Shown piece by piece: positions 1 to 10,116 of a stretch of DNA of 53,096 nt; within the stretch, counting starts at the first letter, position 1; each line of letters opens with the position of its first letter. The notes beneath the pieces are model-generated. The model was not told the origin of the DNA, made no database searches, and worked only from the letters and a program-made list of their open reading frames with translations. This DNA comes from an uncultured Bacteroidales bacterium (GTDB taxonomy: Bacteria; Bacteroidota; Bacteroidia; Bacteroidales; Muribaculaceae). Location of the stretch: the NCBI GenBank assembly GCA_947644715.1, contig CANSAP010000012.1:1-53096 (forward strand). Reading direction: 5' to 3'. The position numbers were made by a program, and so were the translations under genes.

Positions 1-37
1 AGCAGTCAGCACCCGGGAGGAATAGACCTCAGCCCCC

Positions 38-120
38 GAGAGGCATGAGCGAAATGAGAGGAATAAGGCTTGCGCAGAACTTGACGCTACCTTATTCCTC
101 TCATTTCGCTCATGCCTCTC
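38..120. repeat. Perfect 31-bp inverted repeat (hairpin)
   Basis: Positions 38-68 and 90-120 are exact reverse complements (31 bp) around a 21-base loop. It lies just past the 3' end of the minus-strand gene at 132-617, so it would be the 3' end of that transcript. There is no T tract after it on the minus strand, so it is not a classic intrinsic terminator. Its arm shares GAGAGGAATAAGG with the hairpin at 31944-31988. Confidence 0.85.
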
Positions 121-131
121 ATCCCAAAGAA

Positions 132-617
132 TCAGAGATTAAAGTAGTAAGTGCCTGTCGAGAGGGGAGCATAGAAATTATAGTTATTGCCATTGATGTA
201 GTAAGAAGTGTTATAGGCCGGCTGGTCAACACCATAATTCCACATATCGCTCCAAGGGTTCCAAGCGTTCATGACAGTCACATTATACTGCATCCCATTA
301 TACTGATAGGCCACCTTCATCGGAATGACACGCCAGACACCCTGGGAGTCATAGCCACATCCCAACACATTGGCAGTGCCCGTGTTCGACCAATTGACCG
401 GCGCAGGCCCCCAGGGACTCGGTCCCCAAGGATTACCCCATCCGCCACCCCAGGCAGCCCCTGAGGCCATTCCGCCGGGAGCAGGCATGCTGCTGCCTCC
501 ACGACCACCACCTGCCACACCGCCCGGAGCAGGCATACTGCTCTGAGCCAAAGCTGAAGCAGCTGTCAACAGAGCCGCAGCAGCCAATGATATTTTTCTT
601 AAGGTATTCATAATCAA
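132..617 (-). CDS. Small secreted Gly/Pro/Trp-rich protein of unknown function
   Basis: A 161-residue protein with a clear signal peptide (about residues 1-25, ending ALAQ), so it is exported. The mature N-terminus carries the octapeptide SSMPAPGG twice, then a low-complexity stretch rich in Gly, Trp and Pro (WGNPWGPSPWGPAP). From about residue 77 a more ordinary domain follows, rich in Tyr, Asn and Trp, with one Cys. I recognise no family. The Met at residue 3 is an alternative start. It is divergent from the lipoprotein gene at 715. The composition suggests a surface or periplasmic structural role, but that is only a guess. Confidence 0.75.
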   Translation of the reverse strand: MIMNTLRKISLAAAALLTAASALAQSSMPAPGGVAGGGRGGSSMPAPGGMASGAAWGGGWGNPWGPSPWGPAPVNWSNTGTANVLGCGYDSQGVWRVIPMKVAYQYNGMQYNVTVMNAWNPWSDMWNYGVDQPAYNTSYYINGNNYNFYAPLSTGTYYFNL

Positions 618-655
618 TTGCTTTTTATATTCTAAACAAAATTCTGCGCCGTTCG

Positions 656-687
656 GTTGAAAATTCGCAAAGAATTTATTACCTTTG
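656..687 (+). promoter_or_regulatory. Bacteroidota-type promoter for the lipoprotein-pepT-miaA genes
   Basis: The -7 element TACCTTTG lies at 680-687. A GTTG at 656-659, 20 bases upstream, stands for the -33 TTTG. The lipoprotein start is 28 bases downstream. Confidence 0.7.
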
Positions 688-714
688 CCCTCCTAATAAA
701 GGACTACTGAAGCC

Positions 715-1077
715 ATGAAAGTAAAGACACTTGCATTAACCTGCGTCATAGCATTGAGTCTCTGCAGCTGCGGTTCTTCGAGCGGAGAGACCGACAGTGC
801 TACGGCTGTGATTGAGCAGGGGGAGGGTGAAGCTGCCGACATCGAGGCAGCAATCATGCAGGGGCGCACAGCCGCTCGTGAGTTTATTGACGCCGACCCT
901 GCCGACACTCTCGCCTTGCAGGCTAAGCTGCTTGATGCACGCGCAATTCAGAGCCGCTACGTGACGGCCGGCAAGCGCGAACATGCCGAGGCATTTGACA
1001 CGGCTTTCATCCACACGCTGCGTGCCGTACGCCCCGAAGTGGCCCGCTCTATCGAGTCCTTGCCCGCATCTAACTAA
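715..1077 (+). CDS. Small predicted lipoprotein
   Basis: A 120-residue protein whose N-terminus is a lipoprotein signal: basic start, hydrophobic core, then LSLCSCGSSS, with the modified Cys at residue 17 or 19. The mature part is short, acidic and mostly helical in appearance (runs of Ala, Glu and Asp). I recognise no domain. It lies 24 bases before pepT and probably shares its transcript. A role next to a peptidase is not deducible. The start is the only ATG after the promoter at 680-687. Confidence 0.75.
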   Translation: MKVKTLALTCVIALSLCSCGSSSGETDSATAVIEQGEGEAADIEAAIMQGRTAAREFIDADPADTLALQAKLLDARAIQSRYVTAGKREHAEAFDTAFIHTLRAVRPEVARSIESLPASN

Positions 1078-1101
1078 AACACACACTCTAAATCAAATCC
1101 C

Positions 1102-2322
1102 ATGACTATTGTAGACCGCTTTCTCGACTACGTAAAGTTTGACACACAGAGCGACGAGCTGACTAACCTCACCCCTTCAACTCCCGGGCAGATGATTTTT
1201 GCCCAGCATCTTGAAAAGGAGCTGCGACGTATGGGTCTTGAGGATATAACCCTCGACGATAACGGATACTTGATGGCCACACTCCCCGCCAACACTGACC
1301 GCGAGGTGCCCACCATCGGATTTATCGCACACCTTGACACAAGCCCCGACATGAGCGGACGGCACGTGAATCCCCGAATCGTCGAGAAATATGACGGACA
1401 GCCCATCATCCTGAACGAGAAAGAAAACATTATCCTCTCGCCGCAGGAATTCCCCGAGCTGCTCCACTACGTTGGTCAGGATTTGATTGTTACCGACGGC
1501 ACCACCCTCCTGGGCGCCGACGACAAAGCCGGTGTGGCCGAAATCATCTCCGCTATCCACTATCTTCAGGAGCACCCTGAAATCAAGCATGGCAAAATCC
1601 GCGTAGCCTTCAACCCTGACGAAGAAATCGGATTGGGCGCCCACAAATTCGACGTCGAGCGCTTCGGTTGCGACTGGGCCTACACGATGGATGGCGGCGA
1701 GATTGGCGAGCTGGAATATGAGAACTTCAACGCAGCCGTAGCCCGAATCACAATCAAGGGGCGCAACGTGCATCCCGGCTATGCCAAACACAAGATGGTC
1801 AACTCAATCCGCGTAGCCTCACAATTCATGCAGATGCTTCCCCGCTGGGAAACCCCGGAACACACCGAAGGCTACGAAGGATTCTACCACCTCGTAGGAA
1901 TCGAAGGCAGCGTCGAACAGACCACCGTCACCTACATTATCCGCGACCATGACCGCGCCCGCTTCGAGAGCCGCAAGCGCGAAATCGAGCACCTCGTCAA
2001 CAAAATCAACTCCGAATACCCGGAGAGCTGCACAGCTGAAATCAAAGACCAGTATTACAACATGCGCGAGAAAATCGAGCCGGTAATGCACATCATCGAC
2101 ATCGCCATTCAAGCAATGAAAGATGCCGGCATCACCCCCAAAGTGCAGCCCATCCGCGGCGGTACTGACGGCGCCCAGCTCAGCTTCAAAGGGCTCCCCT
2201 GCCCCAACATCTTCGCAGGCGGACTCAACTTCCATGGCCGCTATGAATTCCTCCCCATTCCCTCAATGCAGAAAGCAATGGATGTGATTGTGGAGATAGC
2301 CCGCATCGTAGGCAAACGTTGA
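1102..2322 (+). CDS. pepT: Peptidase T (tripeptide aminopeptidase)
   Basis: A 406-residue cytosolic M20 metallopeptidase that removes the N-terminal residue from tripeptides, the last steps of peptide use. The dinuclear zinc site can be read in order: HLD at 77-79, D140 in [10 protein letters not shown]174/E175 in NPDEEIG, D197 in MDGGEIGE and the distal His near 378 in GGLNFHG. The length matches PepT (about 408). The lid domain lies between about residues 208 and 320. The stop codon overlaps the start of miaA, so the two are probably translationally coupled. The lipoprotein gene precedes it by 24 bases. Confidence 0.97.
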   Translation: MTIVDRFLDYVKFDTQSDELTNLTPSTPGQMIFAQHLEKELRRMGLEDITLDDNGYLMATLPANTDREVPTIGFIAHLDTSPDMSGRHVNPRIVEKYDGQPIILNEKENIILSPQEFPELLHYVGQDLIVTDGTTLLGADDKAGVAEIISAIHYLQEHPEIKHGKIRVAFNPDEEIGLGAHKFDVERFGCDWAYTMDGGEIGELEYENFNAAVARITIKGRNVHPGYAKHKMVNSIRVASQFMQMLPRWETPEHTEGYEGFYHLVGIEGSVEQTTVTYIIRDHDRARFESRKREIEHLVNKINSEYPESCTAEIKDQYYNMREKIEPVMHIIDIAIQAMKDAGITPKVQPIRGGTDGAQLSFKGLPCPNIFAGGLNFHGRYEFLPIPSMQKAMDVIVEIARIVGKR

Positions 2323-3227
2323 AGAAAACCCTGATAGTAATCACCGGACCCACCGGCGTGGGGAAATCGGCCGTAGCCCTGGAGCTGGCCGAAATGCTCG
2401 GCACAGAGATAATCTCTGCCGACTCACGCCAGGTGTATGCCGACATCCCAATCATCACTGCAGCACCCACGCCCGAAGACTTGGCGCGGGTGCCGCATCA
2501 TTTTGTAGGCACCCTCCCCGTGGAGGCCTATTTCAGCGCGGCGCTCTTCGAGCAGCAGGCACTCAGCAAACTGGACGACCTGTTCGCCCGGCATGACTGC
2601 GTAGTGGCCTGCGGAGGATCCATGCTATACGTCGATGCCCTCTGCCGGGGTATAGATGAACTGCCCACCATCTCCGAGGCGGTGCGCAGCAAAGTGGCCG
2701 ACATGGCTGAAAGAGAGGGATTGAAGGGTATGCTTTCCCACCTTGAGCAACTTGACCCCGAATATGCCCGCGTGGTAGACCCCCGCAACCTCAAGCGAGT
2801 GATGCACGCCGTGGAGATTTGCCTCGAGAGCGGACGCACTTACACCTCCCTGCGCAGCGGTGCCCTCAAGGAGCGCCCTTTCCGCCTGCAGCGCTACCAA
2901 CTGACGGCTCCCCGCGAAATCCTCTTTGAGCGCATCAACTCCCGAGTGCTCCACATGCTGGAGGCCGGAGCAATGCAGGAAGCCGAGAGAATGTATCCTA
3001 AGAGACACCTGAACGCACTCAACACCGTGGGTTGCAAAGAACTGTTTGAAGTAGTGGGGGGTAACTGGAGCCTCGACTTCGCAACAGCCCGACTGCAAAA
3101 AAACACACGTGTCTACGCAAAAAAACAACTCACTTGGTATGCGCGCGACCCCGGACTGACGCGCCTCGACATCACAACCTTCCCCTCCCCGGCAGCAATA
3201 GCCCGCCACATTGCCTCCCTAATCTGA
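2319..3227 (+). CDS. miaA: tRNA dimethylallyltransferase
   Basis: A 302-residue enzyme that moves a dimethylallyl group onto A37 of tRNAs reading codons that begin with U, which stabilises codon pairing. The P-loop GPTGVGKS is at 10-17, followed by ISADSRQVY (DSRQVY at 35-40), and [10 protein letters not shown] forms part of the substrate tunnel. The start is TTG at 2319, which overlaps the pepT stop; no ATG lies at the N-terminus of the conserved P-loop region, so the TTG is well supported. The length is normal for the family. Bacteroidales often carry two miaA genes; only this one is in view. Confidence 0.95.
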   Translation: MKKTLIVITGPTGVGKSAVALELAEMLGTEIISADSRQVYADIPIITAAPTPEDLARVPHHFVGTLPVEAYFSAALFEQQALSKLDDLFARHDCVVACGGSMLYVDALCRGIDELPTISEAVRSKVADMAEREGLKGMLSHLEQLDPEYARVVDPRNLKRVMHAVEICLESGRTYTSLRSGALKERPFRLQRYQLTAPREILFERINSRVLHMLEAGAMQEAERMYPKRHLNALNTVGCKELFEVVGGNWSLDFATARLQKNTRVYAKKQLTWYARDPGLTRLDITTFPSPAAIARHIASLI

Positions 3228-3330
3228 TTCACGGGAAAAAGAGCCCTTCATCCGGAAGTCGCCAGAACTATCATAAGAGCATAAGTGTTAACAGATTACA
3301 TACCCTTATTCTGTATAAGACTTACATGCT

Positions 3331-4626
3331 ATGAAATATGTCACTTCCGGCAGCGGCAAGATGCCGCTCATCTCTCTGCTTGCAATTCTCTCAGTGTCGC
3401 TCACCATCAACCTTCCCGGGCTGGCAGTCTCCCCCATGCTGAGCGAGCTGCATCACATCTTCCACTCCTCCGAACTTGAGTCACAGCTGCTCACATCCCT
3501 GCCGAACCTCTGCATGATTCCTGTGATTCTGATAGCAGGCAGGCTCGCCACAGCTCGGCATCAGACCGGCGTTCTGCTCATCGGCCTGAGCATCTTTCTG
3601 CTCGGAGGCGTCGGCTGCTTCATGGCCGAAAATATCGGCACTCTGATTCTGCTCGGATGCCTCGTGGGGATTGGCTGCGGCATGGTCGTGCCGGTAGCCG
3701 CCGGAGCAATTTCAGAATGGTTTGTCGGCAAATCCCGCCAGCAAGACCTTGGATGGAAGTCAACCGTGTCGAACTCCATGGTAATCATCGCTAACCTATA
3801 TGTGGGCTGGGTCGTGGCACGCAGCTGGCACGCAGCCTTCGCGGTCTATCTCATGCCGGTCATTCCTCTGGCGCTTCTACCCATGATGACCCAGCGCTAC
3901 GTGAAAGCTCACCGCAAGCAGGGTGCTCAAGCCTCAGCCTCCACCGACGAGAATTTCGGAGCGCTCCACTTCAGCGGACGCGCCTCCGGGCTCATGCTCG
4001 CAAGACTGATTCTGCTCTATGCCGTGCTCACCTATTGCACAACCTCAATCTCCTATTACTCACCCTTCCTCATGGACTCCTACGGAATGAGCACAACAGA
4101 GGTGGGCATCGTCACGGCCGCTTACTATCTGATGTGTGCTGTGGCCGGGGCATTCGTCGGCCGACTGAAGCGACTCATCGGACCGGCAGTGATGTTCATC
4201 AGCCTGGCGATGTGTGCCACCGGACTCCTGGTCATCGGCCTTACCGCAAACTGCGGCATCTACATTGCCGCCTCACTGCTGACCGGCTTGGGCTACGGCA
4301 TCATCCAGCCCATCATCTACAACAAGACAACCTACGTGGCACCAACTCGCCAACTCGGCACCCGATATTTCGGCTACGTGCTTTCAGCCAACTACGTAGG
4401 CATAACGCTTGTCCCCTACATCGACAGCTTCTTCCGTCGGCTCTTTCATTCTGACTCCCCCGGATTTGAATTCGTGTTCAGCGGCGTAGTAGCAGCCGTC
4501 TTGCTCATCTGGGCACTCCTTGAGCATAACAACTACGTCTTTGCCGTCAACCCCGCGTCAGCCGCACCCTCCCCCTCAGAAGTCCATCGCCGGAGCCTGC
4601 GAGAGTCTTCACCTGCGATATCATAA
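3331..4626 (+). CDS. MFS transporter
   Basis: A 431-residue integral membrane protein with about twelve hydrophobic segments, a hydrophilic central loop near residues 190-215 (rich in Lys, Gln, Ser, Ala) and a polar, Pro/Ser-rich C-terminal tail. The pattern is that of the major facilitator superfamily. It looks closest to the anion/drug:proton group (CynX- or NarK-like), but the substrate cannot be told from the sequence. It sits 103 bases after miaA with no clear promoter of the TAnnTTTG type, and may be read from the upstream transcript. Confidence 0.88.
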   Translation: MKYVTSGSGKMPLISLLAILSVSLTINLPGLAVSPMLSELHHIFHSSELESQLLTSLPNLCMIPVILIAGRLATARHQTGVLLIGLSIFLLGGVGCFMAENIGTLILLGCLVGIGCGMVVPVAAGAISEWFVGKSRQQDLGWKSTVSNSMVIIANLYVGWVVARSWHAAFAVYLMPVIPLALLPMMTQRYVKAHRKQGAQASASTDENFGALHFSGRASGLMLARLILLYAVLTYCTTSISYYSPFLMDSYGMSTTEVGIVTAAYYLMCAVAGAFVGRLKRLIGPAVMFISLAMCATGLLVIGLTANCGIYIAASLLTGLGYGIIQPIIYNKTTYVAPTRQLGTRYFGYVLSANYVGITLVPYIDSFFRRLFHSDSPGFEFVFSGVVAAVLLIWALLEHNNYVFAVNPASAAPSPSEVHRRSLRESSPAIS

Positions 4627-4647
4627 CCGGGAGGCAGCCAATATAAA

Positions 4648-4679
4648 TTTGGTGGTTTTCTGTTTTTTCATTAACTTTG
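4648..4679 (+). promoter_or_regulatory. Promoter of valS
   Basis: TTTG at 4648-4651, a 20-base spacer and TAACTTTG at 4672-4679, a perfect match to the Bacteroidota consensus. This places the transcript start near 4686 and argues for the ATG at 4706 as the valS start. Confidence 0.85.
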
Positions 4680-4705
4680 TGCTTTAATTATTGCAACTCT
4701 CAGTT

Positions 4706-7399
4706 ATGAATGAATTAGCCACCAAATATGACCCCTCGCAGGTGGAGGGGAAATGGTATGACTACTGGATGAAGCACCGTCTCTTCCATTCCGAGCCTGA
4801 CGCACGTGAGGCTTACACCATCGTCATTCCTCCCCCCAACGTCACCGGCGTGCTCCACATGGGTCACATGCTCAACAACACGATTCAGGACATCCTCATC
4901 CGTCGCGCGCGTATGCAGGGCAAAAATGCACTGTGGGCACCCGGCACTGACCATGCTTCAATCGCAACCGAAACCAAGGTGATCGCAAAGCTAGCTGACG
5001 AAGGCATCAAGAAAACTGACCTGACCCGCGAGCAGTTCCTGGAACATGCATGGGAGTGGACCCACAAGCATGGCGGCATCATTCTCGAACAGCTGAAGCG
5101 TCTCGGTGCCTCCTGCGATTGGGAGCGCACTGCCTTCACTATGGACGAAGAGCGCTCCGAAAGCGTGCTCCGCGTCTTCTGCGACCTCTATGACAAAGGA
5201 CTCATCTACCGCGGACTGCGCATGGTGCACTGGGACCCGCAGAACCGCACCGCCCTCTCCGACGACGAGGTCTACTACCGCGAAGAGAAAAGCAAGCTAT
5301 ATTACCTGCGCTACTATCTGGCCGACGATGACGCGCCCGACACTCCGGCTGCTGAAGGCGAGGTTGTGCACCGCGACGCACAGGGTCGCCGCTACGCCGT
5401 AGTGGCAACCACCCGCCCCGAGACTATCATGGGCGACACGGCAATGTGCATCAACCCCAAAGACCCCAAGAACCATTGGCTCAAAGGGAAGAAGGTAGTG
5501 GTGCCCCTGGTAGGCAGAGTGATTCCCGTAATCGAAGACCGCTATGTGGAGGTGGATTTCGGCACCGGTTGCCTGAAAGTGACCCCCGCGCATGACGTGA
5601 ATGACTACCGCCTCGGCCAAACCCACAAGCTCGAGACCATCGACATTTTTAATGAAGACGGCACCTTAAGCGAAGCTGCCGGAATGTATGTCGGCATGGA
5701 CCGCTTCGATGTGCGTGAGCAGATTGTAAAGGATTTGGATGCTGCCGGACTCGTTGAGAAAATCGAGGACTACACCAATAACGTGGGTTGCTCCGAACGC
5801 ACTCATGTGCCCATCGAGCCCCGCTTGAGCAAACAGTGGTTCATCAACATGAAGCACTTCGCCAAGATTGCTCTCCCCCCGGTGATGAATGACCTGATTA
5901 AATTCGTCCCCTCGAAATATAAGAACACTTACCGCTCCTGGCTGGAGAACATTCAGGACTGGTGCATCTCGCGTCAGCTCTGGTGGGGTCACCGCATCCC
6001 CGCTTGGTTCCTCCCTGTTGGCGAAGGTGAGGAGGAACGCTTCGTCGTAGCCCGCGACGAGCAGGAGGCTCTCGCCAAAGCACGCCAGCTGACCGGCAAC
6101 CCCGAACTCCCCCTCGAGGCTCTGCGCCGCGACGAGGGTGCGCTCGACACTTGGTTCTCCTCCTGGCTCTGGCCCATCTCCCTGTTCAAGGGAATCACCG
6201 AACCGGGCAACGAGGAGATTAAATACTACTATCCCACCGCCACTCTCGTGACCGGCCCCGACATCATCTTCTTCTGGGTGGCACGCATGATCATGGCAGG
6301 CTACGAATACATGGGCGAGATGCCCTTCAAAAATGTCTACTTCACAGGCATTGTGCGCGACAAGCTCGGCCGAAAGATGAGCAAGAGCCTCGGCAACAGC
6401 CCCGACCCCATCGAACTGATGGAGCGCTTCGGCGCCGACGGCGTGCGCATGGGTCTTATGCTCGCAGCTCCCGCAGGCAACGACATCCTCTATGATGACG
6501 CACTCTGCGAACAGGGCCGCAACTTCAACACAAAGATTTGGAACGCCTTCCGCCTCGTGAAAGGTTGGGAGATTTCCTCCGAAGCCGAACAACCCGAAAG
6601 CGCCCGCGAAGCTTGCGAATGGTTTGCCTCACAGCTGAACCGCACTATTGCGGAAGTTGAGGACAGCATGGAGAAGTTCCGCATCTCCGAAGCTCTGATG
6701 AGTATCTATCGCCTTGTGCGCGATGAATTCTCCTCCTGGTATCTGGAGATGGTAAAACCCGCCTACGGCACCCCCATCGACGCCAAGACCTATGAGGCCA
6801 CCCTTGCATTCTTCGATGCACAGCTGCGTCTGCTGCACCCCTTCATGCCCTTCATCACCGAAGAGCTGTGGCAGCACCTCACGGAGCGCGCCGAGGGTGA
6901 GAGCATCATGCTTGCCCGTCTCCCGGAGGCCGGAGCTGTTGATGAGGAGCTCATCACCGACATGGACTTCATCAAAGAGATTGTGGCAGGTGTGCGCACC
7001 ATCCGCAAACAGAAGCAGATTCCCGGCAGAGAACCGCTGGAGCTGCTCGTGCTCGGCGCTTGGCCTCAGCATCTGAGTGCCGTGCTGGAAAAGATGGCAG
7101 GCCTCTCAGCCATAAAAGCCGTCAGCGAGAAGCAGGCCGGAGCAGCAACATTCCGCGTGCAGGCCACAGAGTTCGCAATTCCCCTGCAAGGGAACGTGAA
7201 CATCGAAGAGGAACGCGCCAAGATTGAGGCTGACCTCAAGCACCTGCGCGGCTTCCTGACCGGCGTTGAAAAGAAACTCTCCAACGAACGCTTCGTCTCT
7301 TCCGCACCCGAAGCCGTGGTGGCTCTCGAGCGAAAGAAGCAGGCTGACGCCCTTGAGAAAATCACAGCCCTCGAGGCTTCACTGAAAGCACTCGGCTGA
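4706..7399 (+). CDS. valS: Valyl-tRNA synthetase
   Basis: An 897-residue class I synthetase that charges tRNA-Val. The ATP-site signatures are HMGH at 51-54 (in [15 protein letters not shown]) and KMSKS at 557-561. The CP1 editing domain lies between ([12 protein letters not shown]), the anticodon-binding helical domain follows the catalytic core, and the last 70 residues form the coiled-coil arm typical of ValRS ([17 protein letters not shown]). An in-frame TTG at 4691 would add five residues, but the predicted transcript start leaves it almost no leader, so ATG 4706 is preferred. A hairpin terminator follows. Confidence 0.98.
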   Translation: MNELATKYDPSQVEGKWYDYWMKHRLFHSEPDAREAYTIVIPPPNVTGVLHMGHMLNNTIQDILIRRARMQGKNALWAPGTDHASIATETKVIAKLADEGIKKTDLTREQFLEHAWEWTHKHGGIILEQLKRLGASCDWERTAFTMDEERSESVLRVFCDLYDKGLIYRGLRMVHWDPQNRTALSDDEVYYREEKSKLYYLRYYLADDDAPDTPAAEGEVVHRDAQGRRYAVVATTRPETIMGDTAMCINPKDPKNHWLKGKKVVVPLVGRVIPVIEDRYVEVDFGTGCLKVTPAHDVNDYRLGQTHKLETIDIFNEDGTLSEAAGMYVGMDRFDVREQIVKDLDAAGLVEKIEDYTNNVGCSERTHVPIEPRLSKQWFINMKHFAKIALPPVMNDLIKFVPSKYKNTYRSWLENIQDWCISRQLWWGHRIPAWFLPVGEGEEERFVVARDEQEALAKARQLTGNPELPLEALRRDEGALDTWFSSWLWPISLFKGITEPGNEEIKYYYPTATLVTGPDIIFFWVARMIMAGYEYMGEMPFKNVYFTGIVRDKLGRKMSKSLGNSPDPIELMERFGADGVRMGLMLAAPAGNDILYDDALCEQGRNFNTKIWNAFRLVKGWEISSEAEQPESAREACEWFASQLNRTIAEVEDSMEKFRISEALMSIYRLVRDEFSSWYLEMVKPAYGTPIDAKTYEATLAFFDAQLRLLHPFMPFITEELWQHLTERAEGESIMLARLPEAGAVDEELITDMDFIKEIVAGVRTIRKQKQIPGREPLELLVLGAWPQHLSAVLEKMAGLSAIKAVSEKQAGAATFRVQATEFAIPLQGNVNIEEERAKIEADLKHLRGFLTGVEKKLSNERFVSSAPEAVVALERKKQADALEKITALEASLKALG

Positions 7400-7424
7400 T
7401 TCACAACACCTTGATTAACACGCA

Positions 7425-7478
7425 GAGCCGGTGCTGCCAATCCCTCAAAAAGGGTGCGGCCTCACCGGCTCATTTTCC
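7425..7478 (+). terminator. Likely terminator of valS
   Basis: GAGCCGGTG at 7425-7433 pairs exactly with CACCGGCTC at 7463-7471, with an inner CCCT/AGGG pair, followed by ATTTTCCT. It ends 46 bases before the next start codon. Confidence 0.7.
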
Positions 7479-7516
7479 TAATACCGACTGAAGAATACCG
7501 ACCGAAAAACCTACCG

Positions 7517-10018
7517 ATGAAGAAATTACCTCTGTTCACTCTTGCGGCCATTTCGCTGCCGCTGCTCGCCTCGGTGCCCGTCACCCGCTGGCAAACCTCC
7601 GAACCCCTTTCACTCCGCTCGCCGCTGATGCTTGACTCCCTCAACGCCAAAGGAGCCGGCTACGACAAAGCATCTCTCCTCTCCTCGGCTCGCGCCCTGA
7701 AGAAAGGGAAGACCACTCCGCTCACCACCGACACCTCGGCCTTACTGCGCCTCAGCAAGCCGACCGAAGATTTCTCCCTGACCTCACTCTCAACCACCCT
7801 GCGCGCCGAGCGCTTCGCCAAAGGGGAACTGGTCATCACCACCCCGCTCCTCTTTGACCTGTGTGTGGATGGGAAGTCAGTCAAGAAGCACACTGACCGG
7901 AGTCAGACCGTGACACGCGTGCCTCTGACACTCGCTCCGGAACGCACCTGCGACATCACCCTGCGCATCCTCACCGAGGCTGCCGACACTGCCACGCCCG
8001 AGTTCAAAATGATTTGGGAACCGGCCAAGGGTTTCGAGCAGGTTGCCCTCAAGGAGGGGCAGCAGAAACGCCGTTTTACGCTCGACGACACTATGTATGG
8101 TCCGCGCGTGAGCGGCCTCGCCATCAGTCCCGACGGGCGTTGGCTCGTGACCCTCATCTCCGACATGAGCGACCTCGACCGCACCACTCGCCGGGCCACT
8201 CTCACCGACCTGCGCACCGGAACCGAACGACCCATAACCCATAAACCCGGAATGCAATGGATGCCCCGCACATCCAAGCTCTATTACACCGAGCAGGGAG
8301 CCGAGGGCAAAGACCTCGTGACCCTCGACCCCGTGACTCTCGCAACTGAGGTCATCGCAACCAACGTGCCGGAGGAAACCCTCTCCTGGTTCCCCACGGA
8401 AGACCGTCTTTTCTTCTCCCGCAAGGAGACCCCGGAGAAGCAACAGGGTCCGATGTATCGCGTCACAAGCCCGGCCGAACGTGTGCCCGGCGGCGAGGAC
8501 CGCTACAACATCTTCGAGTATGACCCGACCACCGGCCTGGAACGCCCCCTCACCTTCGGCCGACAGATGCTCGACGTGATTGACCTCCATCCCGACGGTC
8601 GCCACATGCTCCTGCTCGGCTTTACCGAGACCCCCACACGCCGCCCGTTCGGCGACTTCACTCTCTACGAGTTTGACACTCAGACCCTCGCCCTCGACAC
8701 CATCGTAGCCCCCTCCGGATTCCTTTCCGGCGCCACCTATTCCCCTGACGGCAAGAGCCTGCTCATCACCGGTGCTCCTGACCTGTTTGACGGCATCGGG
8801 CGCAACTGCGGTTCCCATCCCATCGCAAATGATTACGACAAACAGCTCTTCCTGCTCGACCGCGCCACCGGCTCTGCCCGCCCCCTGACCCGCGACTTCG
8901 ATCCCTCAGTGGAAGGAATGCCCGTCTGGAGTCGCTATGACGGACGCATATATTTCATGGCCGACGAAGGCTTCGACAAACCCCTGTATAGCCTCGACCC
9001 TCGCTCCGGCAAATTCTCTCGTCTCCCCCTGCCAGAAGGTGTAACCACTGTCAAGGCCTTCCGCCTCCCCGAAAACTCGCAGCGCATTGCCTTCACCGCC
9101 CAGGGAGCCGAGACCAACGGCGCCGCTTACCTCTACGACCTGAAGAGCGGCAAGACCACAGTATCCGCCGACCCGCTCGCCTCACGTCTCTCCGAAATTG
9201 ATATGGCCAAAGGAACCCCGTGGAAATTCACAGCCTCTGACGGCACCGAGATTGACGGCTTCATGTTCCTCCCGCCGGACTTCGACGCCTCCAAGAAGTA
9301 CCCGCTAATCGTCTACTACTACGGCGGCACAATGCCCACAGCTCACGGCATCACCTCCCCTTACAGTCCGCAGGTTTTCTGCTCGCGCGACTACGTGGTC
9401 TACATGCTCAACCCCTCAGGAACCGTGGGTTACGGCCAGGAATTCTCCGCCCGCCACTGCAATGCCTGGGGTAAGCGCACGGCGGAAGACATCATCGAAG
9501 GCACAAAGCAATTCGTGGCCGAACACCCCTTCGTTAACCCCGACAAGATAGGCTGCATCGGTGCCTCCTATGGCGGCTTCATGACCCAATACCTCCAGAC
9601 ACTCACCCCGATGTTCGCCGCCGCCGTGAGCCACGCAGGCATCTCAGACGTTACCTCCTATTGGGGTGAAGGCTACTGGGGATACAGCTACAATGGTGTG
9701 GCTGCACCCGACTCCTACCCTTGGAGCAACCCTGAGCTGTTCACCAAGCAGGGTTCCCTGTTCAACGCCGACAAAATCACTACTCCCCTGCTCCTGCTGC
9801 ATGGCACGGCCGACACCAACGTACCCGTAGGCGAGAGCATTCAGCTCTACAACGCTCTGCGCATTCTCGACCGCCCGGTGGAACTGATAACCGTAGACGG
9901 AGAAGACCACTTCATCTCCGACTATGCCAAGCGCCGCCTCTGGCAAGACACCATCATGGCCTGGTTCGCCCGCTACCTCCAGGACGACCCCTCCTGGTGG
10001 AAAGAGATGTACAAGTAA
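7517..10018 (+). CDS. S9 family peptidase, prolyl-oligopeptidase / dipeptidyl-peptidase type
   Basis: An 833-residue exported serine peptidase. The chosen ATG gives a signal peptide (MKKLPLFTLAAISLPLLA); a GTG 63 bases upstream lies inside the valS terminator and is rejected. Residues about 190-580 form a WD-like beta-propeller (repeated SPDGRWLV, HPDGRHML, SPDGKSLLI). The C-terminal alpha/beta hydrolase carries the triad Ser684 (GASYGG), Asp766 (HGTADTNVP) and His798 (GEDHFI). Such periplasmic enzymes cut peptides after Pro or remove dipeptides, feeding peptide uptake in asaccharolytic Bacteroidales. The exact specificity (DPP IV or acylaminoacyl type) is not readable. Confidence 0.93.
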   Translation: MKKLPLFTLAAISLPLLASVPVTRWQTSEPLSLRSPLMLDSLNAKGAGYDKASLLSSARALKKGKTTPLTTDTSALLRLSKPTEDFSLTSLSTTLRAERFAKGELVITTPLLFDLCVDGKSVKKHTDRSQTVTRVPLTLAPERTCDITLRILTEAADTATPEFKMIWEPAKGFEQVALKEGQQKRRFTLDDTMYGPRVSGLAISPDGRWLVTLISDMSDLDRTTRRATLTDLRTGTERPITHKPGMQWMPRTSKLYYTEQGAEGKDLVTLDPVTLATEVIATNVPEETLSWFPTEDRLFFSRKETPEKQQGPMYRVTSPAERVPGGEDRYNIFEYDPTTGLERPLTFGRQMLDVIDLHPDGRHMLLLGFTETPTRRPFGDFTLYEFDTQTLALDTIVAPSGFLSGATYSPDGKSLLITGAPDLFDGIGRNCGSHPIANDYDKQLFLLDRATGSARPLTRDFDPSVEGMPVWSRYDGRIYFMADEGFDKPLYSLDPRSGKFSRLPLPEGVTTVKAFRLPENSQRIAFTAQGAETNGAAYLYDLKSGKTTVSADPLASRLSEIDMAKGTPWKFTASDGTEIDGFMFLPPDFDASKKYPLIVYYYGGTMPTAHGITSPYSPQVFCSRDYVVYMLNPSGTVGYGQEFSARHCNAWGKRTAEDIIEGTKQFVAEHPFVNPDKIGCIGASYGGFMTQYLQTLTPMFAAAVSHAGISDVTSYWGEGYWGYSYNGVAAPDSYPWSNPELFTKQGSLFNADKITTPLLLLHGTADTNVPVGESIQLYNALRILDRPVELITVDGEDHFISDYAKRRLWQDTIMAWFARYLQDDPSWWKEMYK

Positions 10019-10061
10019 CCCAATTGTACAGTAATAGCATCCAATCTATACAATTGAAAAC

Positions 10062-10106
10062 CATACAGGAGGCTGCGCCTATTTTTCCGGCGCAGCCTCC
10101 TGTATG
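10062..10106. terminator. Bidirectional terminator between convergent genes
   Basis: An 18-bp perfect stem (10062-10079 with 10089-10106) and a 9-base loop containing TTTTT. It lies between the S9 peptidase (plus) and the exonuclease-like gene (minus), which end on either side. A short T run follows on the minus strand. Confidence 0.8.
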
Positions 10107-10116
10107 TCATGAAAAA

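Noticed and set aside
4035..4454. 139-residue frame inside the MFS gene
   Set aside because: Out-of-frame shadow, rich in His and Arg, inside a clear membrane-protein gene.
4691..4705. TTG start five codons before the valS ATG
   Set aside because: It lies within about five bases of the predicted transcript start, and the family begins near the ATG.
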